A stretch of 64,000 nucleotides of DNA from Ustulina deusta (lineage: Eukaryota > Ascomycota > Sordariomycetes > Xylariales > Xylariaceae). Each line of letters begins with the position of its first letter. The first letter of the stretch is position 1. The stretch is taken from positions 1,984,001-2,048,000 of the forward strand of contig JAJNNX010000001.1 in the NCBI GenBank assembly GCA_023159155.1, written 5' to 3'. Position numbers and translations under genes: made by a program. The notes beneath the pieces were generated by a model. That model did not search any database, was not told the DNA's origin, and worked only from the letters and a program-made list of their open reading frames with translations. Below are positions 10,449-23,300 of the stretch, piece by piece.

Positions 10449-12307
10449 CTTTTCAGGTCTTAAAGAGGATATGTCCTATCGTGATAGCTCTGTGCCTCGC
10501 AAGGAAACAGAGGGGAGTAGAACCCAAATCATGGTCAATATCCCGTGTATATAACTACCTAGCCCATGGCGAGGAACTCCTCGATGCACCCACATGTTGG
10601 ATGATCATGCAGTTAGCCATAACACCCTGCTGATGTTGAATTGGGAGTGGAGAGACAAAGGGGCATCATGATGGTAGCGGCAGTCATTGTCACGATGTCT
10701 GCATCCTACCAAGCTGTTCTAGGAAGTTAGAGGATCGTGGGCGTGAACGGGTCAGGGGACTTGCACAAGATATGCCGGATGACCACCAGCTCAACCCCTG
10801 CCAAGTCCCTGCAGGCTGTTGGCGCAGCTGTTCCAGCGCAGGCCACGACGCCGAGAATGGCTGCCCAGCACCAATGACAGGCCATAGTTCTGCACGTTTA
10901 TCCCTGTCCTCTACCGGCAGTGTGTAAGTGGCCAAGGTACACTAGGTAGTGTTAGTAGTGGAGGTGATGCTCACTAGCTAGGTACTTAGATAGTAGGTCT
11001 ACACCAAATCAATCATTATTTTAACCTCAACCAACAGCAAAGAAAAAGACAACCAACAACTTGTTGACAACAAGTAGAGCCGCAGTTCGCGATGAGAATA
11101 TATGGTGCGATGTTCCGGGATAGCGGACAGCATTGATCAGCTAAAGCCGCCAGTGTAAATAGCAGGGCACATGTTTATACTTAAGAAGGATTGAGCAGCT
11201 CATCCATTCTTCTTCGCTTCTTAGATTTAGTGGGACTTTACACAACACCTACCGGATTAAACCATTTTAGCTCCTCACTCGATCGAGATCTACCAGAAGC
11301 CTCGTATTAAACACAGTGCTGTGTCACCACGTCGGAAACTGCTGTTTATCGACTTGACGAATAGAAGACACGGACACTCGCAAGCATTACCAAATCTTCC
11401 AGTGTTGGTGCTGTGCTAGTGCGGTGATCTCATTGGGATATTTCGATTAGGAAGTTGCAGAAAGCAGGTCGACTCGAGAATGTATCGCACTGCACCGTTT
11501 GCTCCACGTCCTGACTTTACATTGTAAGTGCTGTGATAAGTAGGAGGTTGGCGTGTTCTCCAAGAAATAGCGTAGATACAGTGGATATTACCTTACACCT
11601 AACTAGGTCGCTAACAGCTCTCTACTTTTACTCCAGGCGTTGCATGCATTCAATTCTAGCCACCTCAGATCAGTTTATGAGCCGAATTCCGGTTGAAGTT
11701 TTATGGGCTTTCTAGATAGGATACCTAATATTCTTAGGTGGTAGACTTAGTTATCTAGGTACTACTGGGTTTCTTTTTGTAGGTACTTAGTTTTGGCTCA
11801 AGATTAGCGAACAGCTGTGTGCGGACTCTGTTCAAGTACTTATACGTAAGTAGATATTGTCGCTATCGTCCAAGACCCATGGCATCCACGGATACAAAGT
11901 TTTGAGATTCCATGAGGTTACAAGGCTGTTTCATAAGGCTTGAATGTTGTCAAATAGAAATGAAGAAGGCGGACTATTCAGGTAGATCTCTGTTCAGAAG
12001 CACTGCAACAACTGTTGTTTGCGGGGCGAGTATATGTAGTATAGCTCTGTTCCCTCTAAGCTGCCAGACAATACCACTTTGAACACCTCATTCTATATTT
12101 TCCAAACCATCCCAGTATTTTTCGTCGTGCGGTCCAAATCAATATACCAAATCCCAAATCCCCACCAAAATGCAAACCAATTGAGATAGGTGGTGCGATA
12201 CCCCTTCTCGACCCTAGACTCAGCTCCAACCTCTTAAGCCATGCTTCGCATGGTGCGAAATATCCTGCAGCCGGGCCTATAACATCTACCTCGACAGAAC
12301 ACACCCC
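10449..12307. other. Intergenic, no gene seen
   Basis: About 1.9 kb. Open frames here are short, lack family features and mostly lack an ATG. Several TAGGTA-type repeats occur near 10950-11000 and 11700-11800. Confidence 0.4.
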
Positions 12308-12586
12308 TTAATGGGTAATGGTCCCGTTCAGAGCTGGTGGGAGTAGGCCATTGCAGCTGCCCTTGTCGTCTTCAATTAGGCAGTAATGGTCGGGCGCATG
12401 TGCGCAGTCAAAGGCCATCATGGGTCGAGTGCCCCTACACCTCAAGAAGGAGTGCAAGGTGTCACAGACGTCGTAGATGCCGTTTTCCCTTGCGCATACA
12501 CTAGCTGCCCTAGCGTTGTTCAGGCCGATAGGCGTGCTGATGCTGAGCGCGACGAGCGCAAGGAAGACAAGGAGTGGGCGGAACAT
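12308..12586 (-). CDS. Small secreted cysteine-rich protein
   Basis: Predicted 92-aa secreted protein. Starting at the ATG at 12586 (MFRPLLVFLALVALSIST), residues 1 to about 18-20 form a clear signal peptide. The mature part has six cysteines, compatible with three disulfides, in segments ASVCAREN, YDVCDTL, FLRCRGT, AFDCAHA, HYCLIED and GSCNGL. A longer in-frame start (12637) would add 17 polar residues in front of the signal sequence and is less likely. It resembles fungal effector-like or antimicrobial-like small proteins only in general features, and I do not recognise a family. Confidence 0.6.
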   Translation of the reverse strand: MFRPLLVFLALVALSISTPIGLNNARAASVCARENGIYDVCDTLHSFLRCRGTRPMMAFDCAHAPDHYCLIEDDKGSCNGLLPPALNGTITH

Positions 12587-14211
12587 TGTGTGAGGAGAGC
12601 GATGTGATGGGTGTGGAACTGGGCGATAAACGGCCAACGAATGAGTGACCTGTACTGGTATTTTGGGTTTCCCGATAATTTATTCCTGTTGCCGACTTCC
12701 AGAAAGCCGTTGCCGCCTCTCTTTATAAGATCGACTGCTTCTTGCTGATCAACGTGGATCGGTAGACTCCTCAGCTCTTAACCCTCCGAAAGGGAGACGC
12801 GGAAGAAGTTGCTCTCGCAGGCTAAATGGAACGGCGACCACCACTCCCCGTTGCATGGCCTCATCTGTCTTAGCCGACGCCATATATTTTCCTGTTCGTC
12901 CTCACGACGAAAATAGATGTTCCGCCGTATGGGAAAGGCCACCCTTTACGAACTTGTTCGCTCATGTCTCAACGTTCGTTGTGCTCAATTGGAGCAATTG
13001 CAACTCTGTTTCGACATAGGGCCCCGTATCCATAACACGCACCTCAAACCTCTAGAAGACAAGCGCGCCAAGTATTACGTGGTGCCAAGCATGTGGCAAG
13101 TGTCCTTTTTGGGAGACGGAATGTATATTCAACGGTTTAAAGTTCTCTTCTGGCTGTATCCGCGAGCCTAGTGGGTTGGCTATTCATAGTAGCAAACACG
13201 TTTACTCTTTCTTGAGAACCTTGGTTCTAGGCTCGTCTGGCCCTTCAATATTCATCTACAGGCAAGCAGAACTGTTTGTAGTCATATAACGGGACGTTCG
13301 GATGCCTTGTTTGATCGGCTCCCTCTACCTACTATCTAATATCGTGGGACACCGATGGACTGATGCAGAGCTACCCTTCGGTGATTTGCATCCCAAAACG
13401 GGTTCTTGGAACTTTAATGTGCTGCAAGGCACCTAGATCTACGCAAACCGAGCTTGATTCGTTGATCATGCTATTAATAGTTGAAGCTACGGTATAAACT
13501 AGTCCGTCGATAAATGAATTTGCGGAAACATGTGAAAGTCAGGGCTGTACTTATGTATTGCGGGCGTTCAACATGCACTTCAATATGCTCGGTGAGGCTA
13601 TGAAGAACTCTTACCGTGACTATCCTCTATTCTGCAGTCCGAAGCGCTTGCTATAGTTAGTGTATTATATCATGATGCGCGATCTGGAGCTGATCTGTTC
13701 TCTCTACGAGTTTGCACCGTCGAACGGAATCTGAGGTGCCTTTTGGTGAGAGTCCCAGCATAGAATATAGACTTTAGTTCCTCGAGGACATCTGAACAAT
13801 TAATATGCTGTTTGTAGATACTTGACGAGCGTTAAGGTTCGCTATTATCATTAATAAGAATACCAGGGACAATCGTCCCTCCAAAACATATGGTAAAGGC
13901 CATAAAAATATGCTTGACGGGTCTATCAGTCTACTTAGATATCCGAACGCGTATGAAAAAAAAGGCACCAACTCTGTTTCGTCTCGGTATCTGTCTGTAG
14001 CGGATGGCAAAAAAAGATCACCGACATCCGAGCCCATAAAAGGCACCTGGTATCTTTGCATGAGGGGTGAAGCCTATTTCTTTGCCCCAGCAACATATAC
14101 GATCTTCATTTTTTTTTTCATCCAACCTCCCCTCTCGCTCTTTCACATAACGATTAAGTGGCACTGCAATGTGCATATTCGGCTCGAAAGTGACAAATCT
14201 CTCTCTTCATC
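12587..14211. other. Intergenic, no gene seen
   Basis: About 1.6 kb without a supported gene. It includes T-rich stretches just before the small membrane-protein gene at 14212. Confidence 0.4.
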
Positions 14212-14685
14212 ATGCCACCGCCTTATATTGTTTCACCATCACAGCGGCGGTCACTTTTCCAGCTCATGGACCGAGTTCTGGAGATAGCGACCGAAAACAA
14301 CTCCCACACAGTGCACTCTCCACCCCGGCTAAAAGACACATCTGGTGATGGCTGGGGTCAGAATAATGAATTAGATAAGCCCCTAGAATGGTGGGAGATC
14401 GTGGTAACAGCGCTTGGATGCCTTATTGGGGCAGCAGTTTCGTCCTGGATACTGTACTGTTGCTGGAAGCATTGTGGACCTCGTCCTACATATTACGAGA
14501 CGGCGATGCGAAGTCATAAGAAAGGCGTCATATATCAATGCATGGAAATGGGACACTATCCACAGAATCCGTCTAGCCGAATCGCCTCGACACCCTGCAT
14601 AGATCCTGTTGTTGTCATCGTCGACGACGAATTGGCACGTCCAGATGCCGCAAAGACCCGTTCAAGCTCCTGCTATGACGAGTAG
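14212..14685 (+). CDS. Hypothetical single-pass membrane protein
   Basis: A 157-aa open frame with an ATG at 14212 and no recognised domain. One strong hydrophobic segment (WWEIVVTALGCLIGAAVSSW, about residues 60-85) is followed by WILYCCWKHC, giving a cysteine cluster at the membrane face. The N-terminal 58 residues are polar and the C-terminal 70 are polar with basic and acidic patches. Topology would be a single-span protein with a cytosolic tail. It is convergent with the riboflavin-kinase-like gene at 14989. It could be spurious; support is frame length and the clean membrane span only. Confidence 0.45.
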   Translation: MPPPYIVSPSQRRSLFQLMDRVLEIATENNSHTVHSPPRLKDTSGDGWGQNNELDKPLEWWEIVVTALGCLIGAAVSSWILYCCWKHCGPRPTYYETAMRSHKKGVIYQCMEMGHYPQNPSSRIASTPCIDPVVVIVDDELARPDAAKTRSSSCYDE

Positions 14686-14988
14686 CAAGAACCTCACGGA
14701 GGGGGGACAGAGAAGAGTTGTATGAAGAGTGTCATTGCCCCGTGGCAAGGCAACAGATGTCCTGAGAAATGGGCGAGTGCGACAGGAGGTCGGCATGTGC
14801 AATTGAGCATGATCGAAGGGGCTATGTGCCAGATGATATATAATGCCACTCATTAAGAGGAAATGTATTATGAAAATAGAGGTAAATGGTTGATGGTAGG
14901 ATGCTATCTCAAGGTGAAGATAGAGACGTCCAAAAAATACAAATATCAAGGGTATCTAATTTAATATATGCGGACCTTGGGAATAATA

Positions 14989-16770
14989 TTACCTTCGTAT
15001 ATAGAAGCCGCCTGTGCCGTAAGCCTCATCTTTGATCTCAGCCCTATCTGTACGAATACCTGCCCAGTGCACAGGAAAGCTATCAACGTGTCTCTGTACC
15101 TGAGACCGTAACCCGACGTATCTATTTGTCATAGTTCTCTGGGACTTTTCGGTCGACAATAACTGGAGGCTCACGTCAGGCCGCCACATCTCCCGGCTCA
15201 GACTTGCGACTGCAATTTCTTTGTCACGGGAAACGGTAGCGAGAATTTCGGTTGGCGACCTTGGGTTACGGGGCTTCGGAGTAGATCTTAATTGCGCCAT
15301 CACTATTACCCTCAATTTAGCGTTGAAGAATGTCGCACTTTCACCAAAGTCATACACAATATGTACAGTAGCTACTTTGCGTGGAATGACTATGGGCGCT
15401 GCATAAGGTGACGGGCCGATGGTGATGATAGCTTCGTGCCAGCCGCAGAGCCTGTTATTTGTCGTCTCACTCTTCTCAATGGCTGCCCAGCCAATGTAGA
15501 TGCCACCGAGACGAAGTAACAGGTCTTCGGCAACATTAGACAAGTTCGCGGTCGGAGTAGCCCAGCTTTGACCAGTCCCAGGAACAACTTTCCCATCAAA
15601 TGTTATGGGAAATGGCTTTTCAGGGCCAGAATCGTTGCCAATAATGCCAGGCGGTTCATCAAGAGTGCCCCCGTCATGAAAGGGGCTGTACGTAACATCT
15701 CTTGCGGCATCGAAATTTCCCTCAAAGTTGTCAAGTTTGTCTTTCATGCCGGTTTGCGCCAGAGCTAGCGTCTCAGGGTGACTTTTCATGAATTCCGGCT
15801 GTAGGTACTTAATTTTGCTCTGAGCGACGGCTTGAGCTGGGCCAACCACCCTTTGGACATACTGGTTGCCAATCACAGATGCTGCCTTCAGCCCAATTTC
15901 AAGAGGCAAAGTGGTCAGGCTTGCGCCGCGCAAAACACTGACGTCGGAGGAAGTGCTCGCAAGTCGGAAGGTAGGGGAAGGGCAAAGCGATTTCTTAGAG
16001 CTTTGTCCAGTGCACATTACTACTCGCAGATAACCATCCGTGGCTACGGCCGGAATGCGGAGAACGCATGTTTCCCGTATGATGTGCTTGGAAAGATGCT
16101 TATCCTTCGAGGCCCTTTTTAGGAATTTCTTGATGTCCCTCTGCCACGCTCGCTCATCGCTGCTGGATACACTTGACGCTAACGATTCGACAGAAGGTGT
16201 GACATCAATCCAATTCGACGTTGTCCTCATCAAAGCACTCGCAGCCATGCCCATATTTCCGGAGAACCCCTTCCTCTGGATCCAAAATGAGCGGTCCGAA
16301 GGCAGCGGAGAGTGCCCAAACACACTAATTGTAACATGGGTCGATGGGCCCTTATAGTACACTAACGCGGATGAGTGACGAAGTATGCTGTAGTGCCTGG
16401 TAGATTCAAAGGGGTGGGATATTAGACCTCCTGCAAGGTATACAGTCTCGCCTACGACGGCTTTCCATCTCGAGCCTGACGAAACACGAGCGTCCGGCCC
16501 TGGAGGATAGGAAGGAAACGAAAGCTCGGAGGGGCTCGAGACAAGTGCGGGGGTTGATTTCTGCCCTCGAAGCATAAATGGGCGTGAGTCTTGAATTGTG
16601 GTGGTTGATACTACTTCAGGCTGTTTGATGCCGTCTGATGCCGATGATGTCTTAGCTAAGGCAGGAAATGGCTCGAGATAGTCATCGATCAAGTCATCAA
16701 GAAGATCATAAGATTCAAGGGGAGATTTCGCAGCTGTTTGGGCCACGGGTTTTCGCCGTAGCTCGTTCAT
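14989..16770 (-). CDS. Large protein with C-terminal riboflavin kinase-like domain
   Basis: Single-exon protein of about 593 aa (ATG at 16770; the frame extends to a TTG at 16791). Residues from about 390 carry riboflavin kinase features: FDGKVVPGTG, then the diagnostic PTAN (Mg/flavin-phosphate loop), GGIYIGWAAIE, WHEAIITIGPSPY, VHIVYDF and LRVIVMAQLRS, matching the order in eukaryotic FMN1/RFK (which phosphorylate riboflavin to FMN). The N-terminal ~380 residues contain a separate conserved-looking region (GETVYLAGGLISHPFES, LVYYKGPST, WIQRKGFSGNMG) with no family I can name confidently. Typical riboflavin kinases are about 150-230 aa, so this is a large fused form. Whether it is active cannot be judged from sequence alone. 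It is separated from divergent atg17 by about 730 bp. Confidence 0.75.
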   Translation of the reverse strand: MNELRRKPVAQTAAKSPLESYDLLDDLIDDYLEPFPALAKTSSASDGIKQPEVVSTTTIQDSRPFMLRGQKSTPALVSSPSELSFPSYPPGPDARVSSGSRWKAVVGETVYLAGGLISHPFESTRHYSILRHSSALVYYKGPSTHVTISVFGHSPLPSDRSFWIQRKGFSGNMGMAASALMRTTSNWIDVTPSVESLASSVSSSDERAWQRDIKKFLKRASKDKHLSKHIIRETCVLRIPAVATDGYLRVVMCTGQSSKKSLCPSPTFRLASTSSDVSVLRGASLTTLPLEIGLKAASVIGNQYVQRVVGPAQAVAQSKIKYLQPEFMKSHPETLALAQTGMKDKLDNFEGNFDAARDVTYSPFHDGGTLDEPPGIIGNDSGPEKPFPITFDGKVVPGTGQSWATPTANLSNVAEDLLLRLGGIYIGWAAIEKSETTNNRLCGWHEAIITIGPSPYAAPIVIPRKVATVHIVYDFGESATFFNAKLRVIVMAQLRSTPKPRNPRSPTEILATVSRDKEIAVASLSREMWRPDVSLQLLSTEKSQRTMTNRYVGLRSQVQRHVDSFPVHWAGIRTDRAEIKDEAYGTGGFYIRR

Positions 16771-17502
16771 GTCTCGGCACGCTTTCTTCAACCTCGATAG
16801 ACCGTGAAAGGGGAGAGGACGCCAGCACCATCGTCGATGGGCGGGCTTCTTTCAGGATAGGTAGCAAGCTTTCACCGCATCAAACGGCCTGTATCGTTTC
16901 TGAATCGGGAGTTTGGGGGGTTCTAAAGTAGATAATGAAGCACGCCACCGTCTCGTGGTGTTCGTGCTTCATTGGCCACTTTTGGCACGAACAGGAATGA
17001 AGGAGGGCTTTCATGAATGGCCAATTCGGGTGGATATTAGCTCTGTTCTCTGTCAAATCGGATGCTGTCTGGGAGGTACCGGCGTATGTACCTCATGCCT
17101 GATGTGCATAGGCACACGAACCTAGCCTGCCGCTCGGTGCATGTATCCACTGTATATTGTGCCACTATGCCTATTGTGCCACTATGCCTTAGGGAGTTAC
17201 CTAGGTACATCGAGGTAGGTGCCCACTAAAAGCTTCCAGCTTGAAGAGCTATGGAGCACCCCTAGCAGGTGCCTACCTTCCAACCGGGTCATGTTTACAT
17301 GATAACGAAGCTTCACGCAGGCCCCCCATGTCAATTCCTCATCCTTTTCTGCCATCAAACCATCTCTGCTGTCTGCGTTCTCAGAATGTAGATGTAGACG
17401 GCACCTACCCAGCGCCACGCTGCTCCAGCATCTCTAATCCATTGATAGTATCAACTACTACCTCGGCTCCTGACTCAACTCGACAAGACGGTCTTTGTCA
17501 CC
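16771..17502. other. Divergent promoter region of RFK-like gene and atg17
   Basis: No gene seen in 732 bp. It includes a perfect two-copy 17-bp tandem repeat at 17156-17189 and TAGGTACATCGAGGTAGGT-type sequence just after it. Confidence 0.5.
17156..17189. repeat. Perfect 17-bp tandem duplication
   Basis: ATTGTGCCACTATGCCT occurs twice head to tail with no mismatch. It lies about 315 bp upstream of the atg17 start codon. Confidence 0.9.
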
Positions 17503-19104
17503 ATGGCTTCGACCAGTTCAGCCTCGTCCCCTTCGGCGTCACGCCCGACGTCCCTCCATGTCCCTCCCGCCTACCTCGACTCTGTCCCTGTTGAGGCTCT
17601 TGTCCAGCACCTACTCGATGCCAAGCGCTCGCTCTCCTCTATGAGGCTTGTTCTGCGCGCAAATGAGCTCGTCCACGTCGCCCGTCAGGCCCACGAGGAA
17701 TCCGTCATCCTCTCGGCCCAGACCCAGTTCCTTCGCCGCGGCATCAGCGAGCAGATGCGGCTGCTCTTGCGCATACGCAAAGATCTAATGCGCACCTATG
17801 ACGACGGCAAGCGAGAATTCAAACAGATTATCAAGACCTTGGACGTTACCAACAGCCGGTTGGAGGACACGATGAACGTCCTCCGTGGCCGGGGAGTAAA
17901 CAGTGCTTTCCGGCCACCAGGCGAAGAGAAGCGGAGCTTGCTCGATTTTGTAGACGAGGCTCAGGTCGATAGGATGAGAGAGTCCCTGAAGGAAAATATC
18001 CAGGCGTTGCAGGTAATCATTACCCCATGTACAGCCTACGACGGCTGAGTGATGTCCTATCACTAGCCTTATGCGTATCGTTAACTATATTTCATCTAGT
18101 CTACACAGCAATCTTTCGATAGGGACCTCCTCCAGTTCGAAGTCGACTTGCGTAACCTCAAAGCTATCATATCCTCCGTTCCTTCGCCCGCATCTCCCTC
18201 CATCTCGTCGAGCGGCCCTCCGCTTTTGGATATGCTGTCTTCTATGATTGACACCTCACATGCTATGGCTGAGCTCCTTAACTCCCTGACGAAACATTTC
18301 GACCTCTGTGTCACCGCCGTACGAACGACCGAAGGGGGATCAGCCCTCGCTAGGATCAAAGCTGCCGAGGCAACTCAGTCTCAAGAAGGAGATGATGTGT
18401 CTATATCGGGTGTAATACCTGACCAGGAATCGCATATGCCCGATCTGGGGTCATTGTCACCCGAAGATAGGGCGCAGATGCTTGAAGTGCTTGTACAGGA
18501 CTCTTCCGAAGTGGAAGACGTGGTACAGGAATTGAATGAACATCTTCAAACAGTGGAAGCTGAGTTTAGCACCTTCGACGAACGGACAACTCAGGTCAAG
18601 TTAGGTTATCTTAGCACACTAGATGCATTCCGCACATTAGAAGACATTGGTACTAGAATCCAGAGCTACATATCTGCCGAAAATGAGTTTCGAGACAGGT
18701 GGGTAGAGGAACAGGAGACAATACATGACAAGATGTCTGAGATGGAAGACCTGAGGATATTCTATGAGAAGTATGCTGGCACCTACGACCACCTCATCCT
18801 TGAAGTCGAACGACGGAGAGCAGTTGAAGAAAAGATACTGGGTATATGGAGAAGAGCGAAAGAGAGCGTTGAGAAGATTATTGATGCGGACAGTAGGCAG
18901 CGAGACTTGTTCCGTCAAGAGGTTGCGGATCATCTACCCACGGACTTATGGCCAGGTATGGATGATCCTATTTTAAAATGGGACCTCGTACCCTCCATAG
19001 ATAATGGATCGGATTATCGAGGATCTAGGGGCGCCCCGACTCTAGAGAAGAGTGTCATCGAAGGGGCGAGAAGGCGTCACCACTTTGTGGATAGCGGACA
19101 ATAG
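17503..19104 (+). CDS. atg17: Autophagy scaffold protein Atg17
   Basis: Two exons (17503-18012, 18100-19104) give 504 aa, the usual length in filamentous ascomycetes. Atg17 is the elongated scaffold of the Atg1 kinase complex at the phagophore assembly site. The protein is almost entirely helical/coiled-coil. Diagnostic stretches are VEALVQHLLDAKRSLSSM near the N-terminus, EEEKRSLLDFVDE-like GEEKRSLLDFVDEAQVD, the MSEMEDLRIFYEKYAGTYDH segment and the terminal HLPTDLWPGMDDP. The 87-bp intron has a GTAATC donor and CTAG acceptor and keeps phase 0. The ATG context (ACCATGG) is strong. Confidence 0.92.
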
Positions 19105-20350
19105 GCTTCAGGGAGTTTTGGCGTTTGGCATTCGGGAAACTCAAACTAAATGTTAATGATGTAGAATTATGATGGCTGGTATTGGCGTTTCTAATGGTTT
19201 TGATCTGTACAGGGATTTAGGTGCTATACCGAATTTGTTGAGCTCTATTATTACCGCCCAGTCTTCTTCTCAGGGCACATAGTCGATAATATTGCGAAAA
19301 AGTCCATTCCACTTCCATACCAAACCGATCACGAGCCGTCCTTCGCATGCAACAGTAGCTTTATCCAAACCGGCGTCGTCAGGGGGTTGGTTAGATACAG
19401 GACTAGTTATACTTCAGCAGTTCTCGATCAACAGGTACAAGGTAGCACGGCCTATAGCCCTATCGCTTTCAATCGACATTCCGAGCCCACGGCCTGACCG
19501 ACTACCTAAAATCAACGACACGAGTGAGGCCGATATCCAAACATCTCATCTAGGATAACCACACTGCGGCAATTAGTCGTATTGAAAATCATAGGCACCC
19601 AGTTCTCGATAACCGAGACCAATCATTGCAGGGAATTGAACCGCGCCTGGGAAAGTGTTTCAATCGGCAGCCCTGAATGGTATCGTCGTACAAAGAGCAG
19701 GCTCCTCCCCGAATATCCGGCATATATCAGATTTGGACCAAAAAGAGGGGGCGGGGGGATGGATCTAGAAAGCCTTTAGCTTGCGTATATAGTATCATCC
19801 TCGCCCCTGGTTTCTGAGCAGGCTTTAGATCATCCGCAGTCAATGGATGGTTTGCTTTAGCTTGAGAAATCCCACTCGAGCGGGGACTTAGACACGGCAA
19901 GATGTAGCTCCTAGGCGAACATTAACCCGGTTCGCTGTGCTATATCAGTGAAACAAGAAGTCTGATTCATATATCACATACGCGAAGATCCGTTTGATAA
20001 AGCAACTCATAGAACCTAGCAACAGTGGCCTTAGGCGAAATCAATACCACCTCAAGAAGCATTTGAGATGACAAATGGGATCTAGACTTGCTAGGAGCAA
20101 AGATATTCCTACGCAAACATAGATCACGCATGATATAGAACCGAAGCTAGTTGAGCATTACACGTTACACCCATCGAAATAATCTTGTCCATATTTGAGT
20201 CGAAATTTCTTGTTAGCTGCAGCTAACAATCGGAGCTATCTTCGGACCTACTACTAGGATTTTCAAATCTCTCACTAGAAATTAGTAGCTTGAATTCATT
20301 GATTGTGTTCCTTCTAGTAACTCGGAAACACATCGCCGAAATACCGACGT
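19105..20350. other. Intergenic, no gene seen
   Basis: About 1.25 kb between the 3' ends of convergent atg17 and the copper ATPase gene. No conserved coding signal or RNA fold was noticed. Confidence 0.45.
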
Positions 20351-23300
20351 TCAACTTCGGCGTAGATTGAGGAGCAACATTGTCAGAGCAGCAATAATAA
20401 CCGGCAAAATACTGACAAGCTCACCGGCACCCGCATAAGCAGGTGCAATGCGAATCCGGACAAAGGCGCCGGCTGCGAGGAGAATAGCGAAGACATTATA
20501 GATGGCCGACCAGACGAAGTTGAATGTAGTGCGTACAAAAGCAGCACGACTGACTTCAATCAGGAAAGGGATACCACCGAGTCCTGAGAGCAGTACGACA
20601 TTGGCAGCACTACGTGTGACTTCGCTAGAAATGGTGTCACTGAGTTGCACACCAATATCGGCCTGAGCCACTGCCACTGCATCGTTCGTCCCATCCCCAC
20701 AGAACATTACCACTTTGCCTGGTTGGGCCATAAGTGCGGCCACATATGCTTGCTTCTCCTTGGGCTTTTGCTGTGAGGCAACATTCCCTCGGTCAATACC
20801 CACGACCGCCGCAATCGCTTGTACAGCTTTGTTCTGGTCTCCAGAGACGAGGTGAACATTGATACCATCTTCGCGCAGTTTCGCAACGGTTGCGACCGCA
20901 TCAAATCGAAGCCGTGTCCGTAAACCATAACTGGCAATGGGGGTCGATTCTTGCGCCACCATAAGAATACTCATGCCATCGTCTAGCATCCTATGGACTT
21001 CTGGCAGTACCTCACTGCGGGTCCAGCTAGCATTCCCAGCACGAACTACAACACCAGACATGTAGCCCTCGATACCAGCTCCAGGGATGCTCTGTACATT
21101 AGTAACTAATGGTGATGGCTGGGTATCAGGCCCCAAGTGCTTTGCGATTGCTACTGAGACCGGATGTTGGCTGTCGCCGATAAGCGCTCTTGTGATAGCA
21201 CGGGCATGCACTATATCATTACCGAAGAACTCTTCAGCGACGACATCGAGGTCCGGCTCTGTAAGAGTACCTGTTTTGTCGAAAACCACATCTGTAATTT
21301 TTCTCGAGCGTTCTGTACACTCGGCTGATTTCACGATGACACCACCACGTGCAGCTATTCCGTTGGCGATAACGAGGACCATAGGGACAGCTAGACCTAG
21401 ACCACACGGGCATGAAACAGCAAGGACGGCAACGGCATAGGTAATAGCCGTAGCGACAGCCTCGCCGCCCGTTTGATTTCTCACTTTGATACCAACAATC
21501 GTCCACGTGACGAAAACCACTACAGCTATTGTTAGCACCGTGGGTAAGAACCAGCTCGCCACTCTGTCTGCAATTTCCTGAACCCGCGGCCGCGAGCTAC
21601 TAGCATCTTCCACAAGTTTGGCTATGTCCGTAATTGTGTTCTTGCCAGGAAGTCGAGCTAACCGTACGACAAGCGTGCCAGAGCCATTAGTGGTGCCAGC
21701 GATGAGAAATGCGCCAGGACCTTTGGTAACTGGGAGGCTCTCTCCAGTGACCATAGATTCATCAACTTCGCTGACTCCTGATATGATAGTTCCATCTGTC
21801 GGAATTCGACTATGGGGCGTGACTTTGAAAATATCGCCAAATTGCAGAAGCCGAGAATCAATATCACGATCCACTCCGTTCTCGACGAGAATAGCAGTGC
21901 TAACTTGTAAGGACCGGACTGATACTGATGCGACGGCTCGAATGCGAGCATAACTAGCAACGAGACGGCCAAGCATGATCAATGAAATGAGAAGCGAGCT
22001 TGTCTCGAAAAATGCGGCTGTTTCTAAAGGTGTGCCTGATATGAGATACCCAAAAGCGACGATGGAGTAAACATATGCAGCCGTGATGGCAACCACGACC
22101 AGCATATCGAGTTCAAGTATACCATACCGAATCAAGGACTGAAGCGCTGGCTTGTAGAAAACAGGCACAGCCAAGAATTGAACCAAACTACCCAGGACTA
22201 GTGAGATTATCGCCTTCACGTGTTCCTCGACATGAGTCTCTCCCCAGGCAAGAACTAGTACAGGAATCGTAAAGATAAAGGATGCAACGGTCTGGGCTAG
22301 GAGAGTGATAAATCGCTTACGCCCCGAAGCAAGCTGTTGGTCATTCTGAGGAGGTGCTAGCATGACCGGGAAGTATTCGATCTTGTGGAAGAGATCCCGG
22401 GCTCCTATGATTGTGGGGTTGTATTGGATGCGGACGGTTCTCTTGTTGAGAACTACTACGTCCTGAACACCATCCAATTCGATCTGGGTAAGAGCTCTGG
22501 AGGCTTCCGAACTGGAGGTTAGCACAGTAATGGATTCATCGCCACTCATGATAGCAATCTGAAAACCAGTGGCTTCTCGTGTCTTTGCTAGAATTGACTC
22601 CAAGTCCAGGACAGGGTCCATAGTGAAATCTGCATGACCTTGTAGGTAGTTAACGCGGACTAAAGTATAAGTTAGTAACTCCGTTCCTTAGCCGAGCACG
22701 TAGAGCCCTCGGTGTATGCAAAGCCATGCACATTGATATCGAGACAGAACAGAAAAATCTGCTACTGGTATCGGCCAAAGCGGGAAGGAGATGTTTCGGT
22801 GCTTACTTACTGTTACGCGCGCCATTGGCCGTTAGGTTCCGTGCCAGGTTCTCGCTACAGCCATTGCACGTCATGCCAGAAACACCAATACGGACTGCCT
22901 CGCCGCTTCCTTTCTCAACATCTATCGCTTTGTCCCTCCCATCAACTTGCGGTTTTGGGAGTTGGCACTGCTTCTCGATGGCGCAACATGGATCCGGTAT
23001 ACGCTTAGCTGCACCTCCACAGCACTCATCACGGCAGCTCGCTGGTGGGCTGCCATCAGTAGAGCAGCTAGACCTCTTCTTACTGCCACACAGGCCATCA
23101 GTTCCATTCTTGTTACTGCAACACTCTTTTGGTTTCTGTCCGGCGCCGCAGCAGCTGTCAAGCCCTTGATTAACCTCAACAGCTTCCGACTTCGTCTTGC
23201 TATTACAGCAATCGTTTGTCCGCTTCTTGCCGCTGCAACAGTCATCGGGCAGTTTCTCGCCATTCTGGGAGCACCTAGGCTCCTGAGAATTATTGCAACA

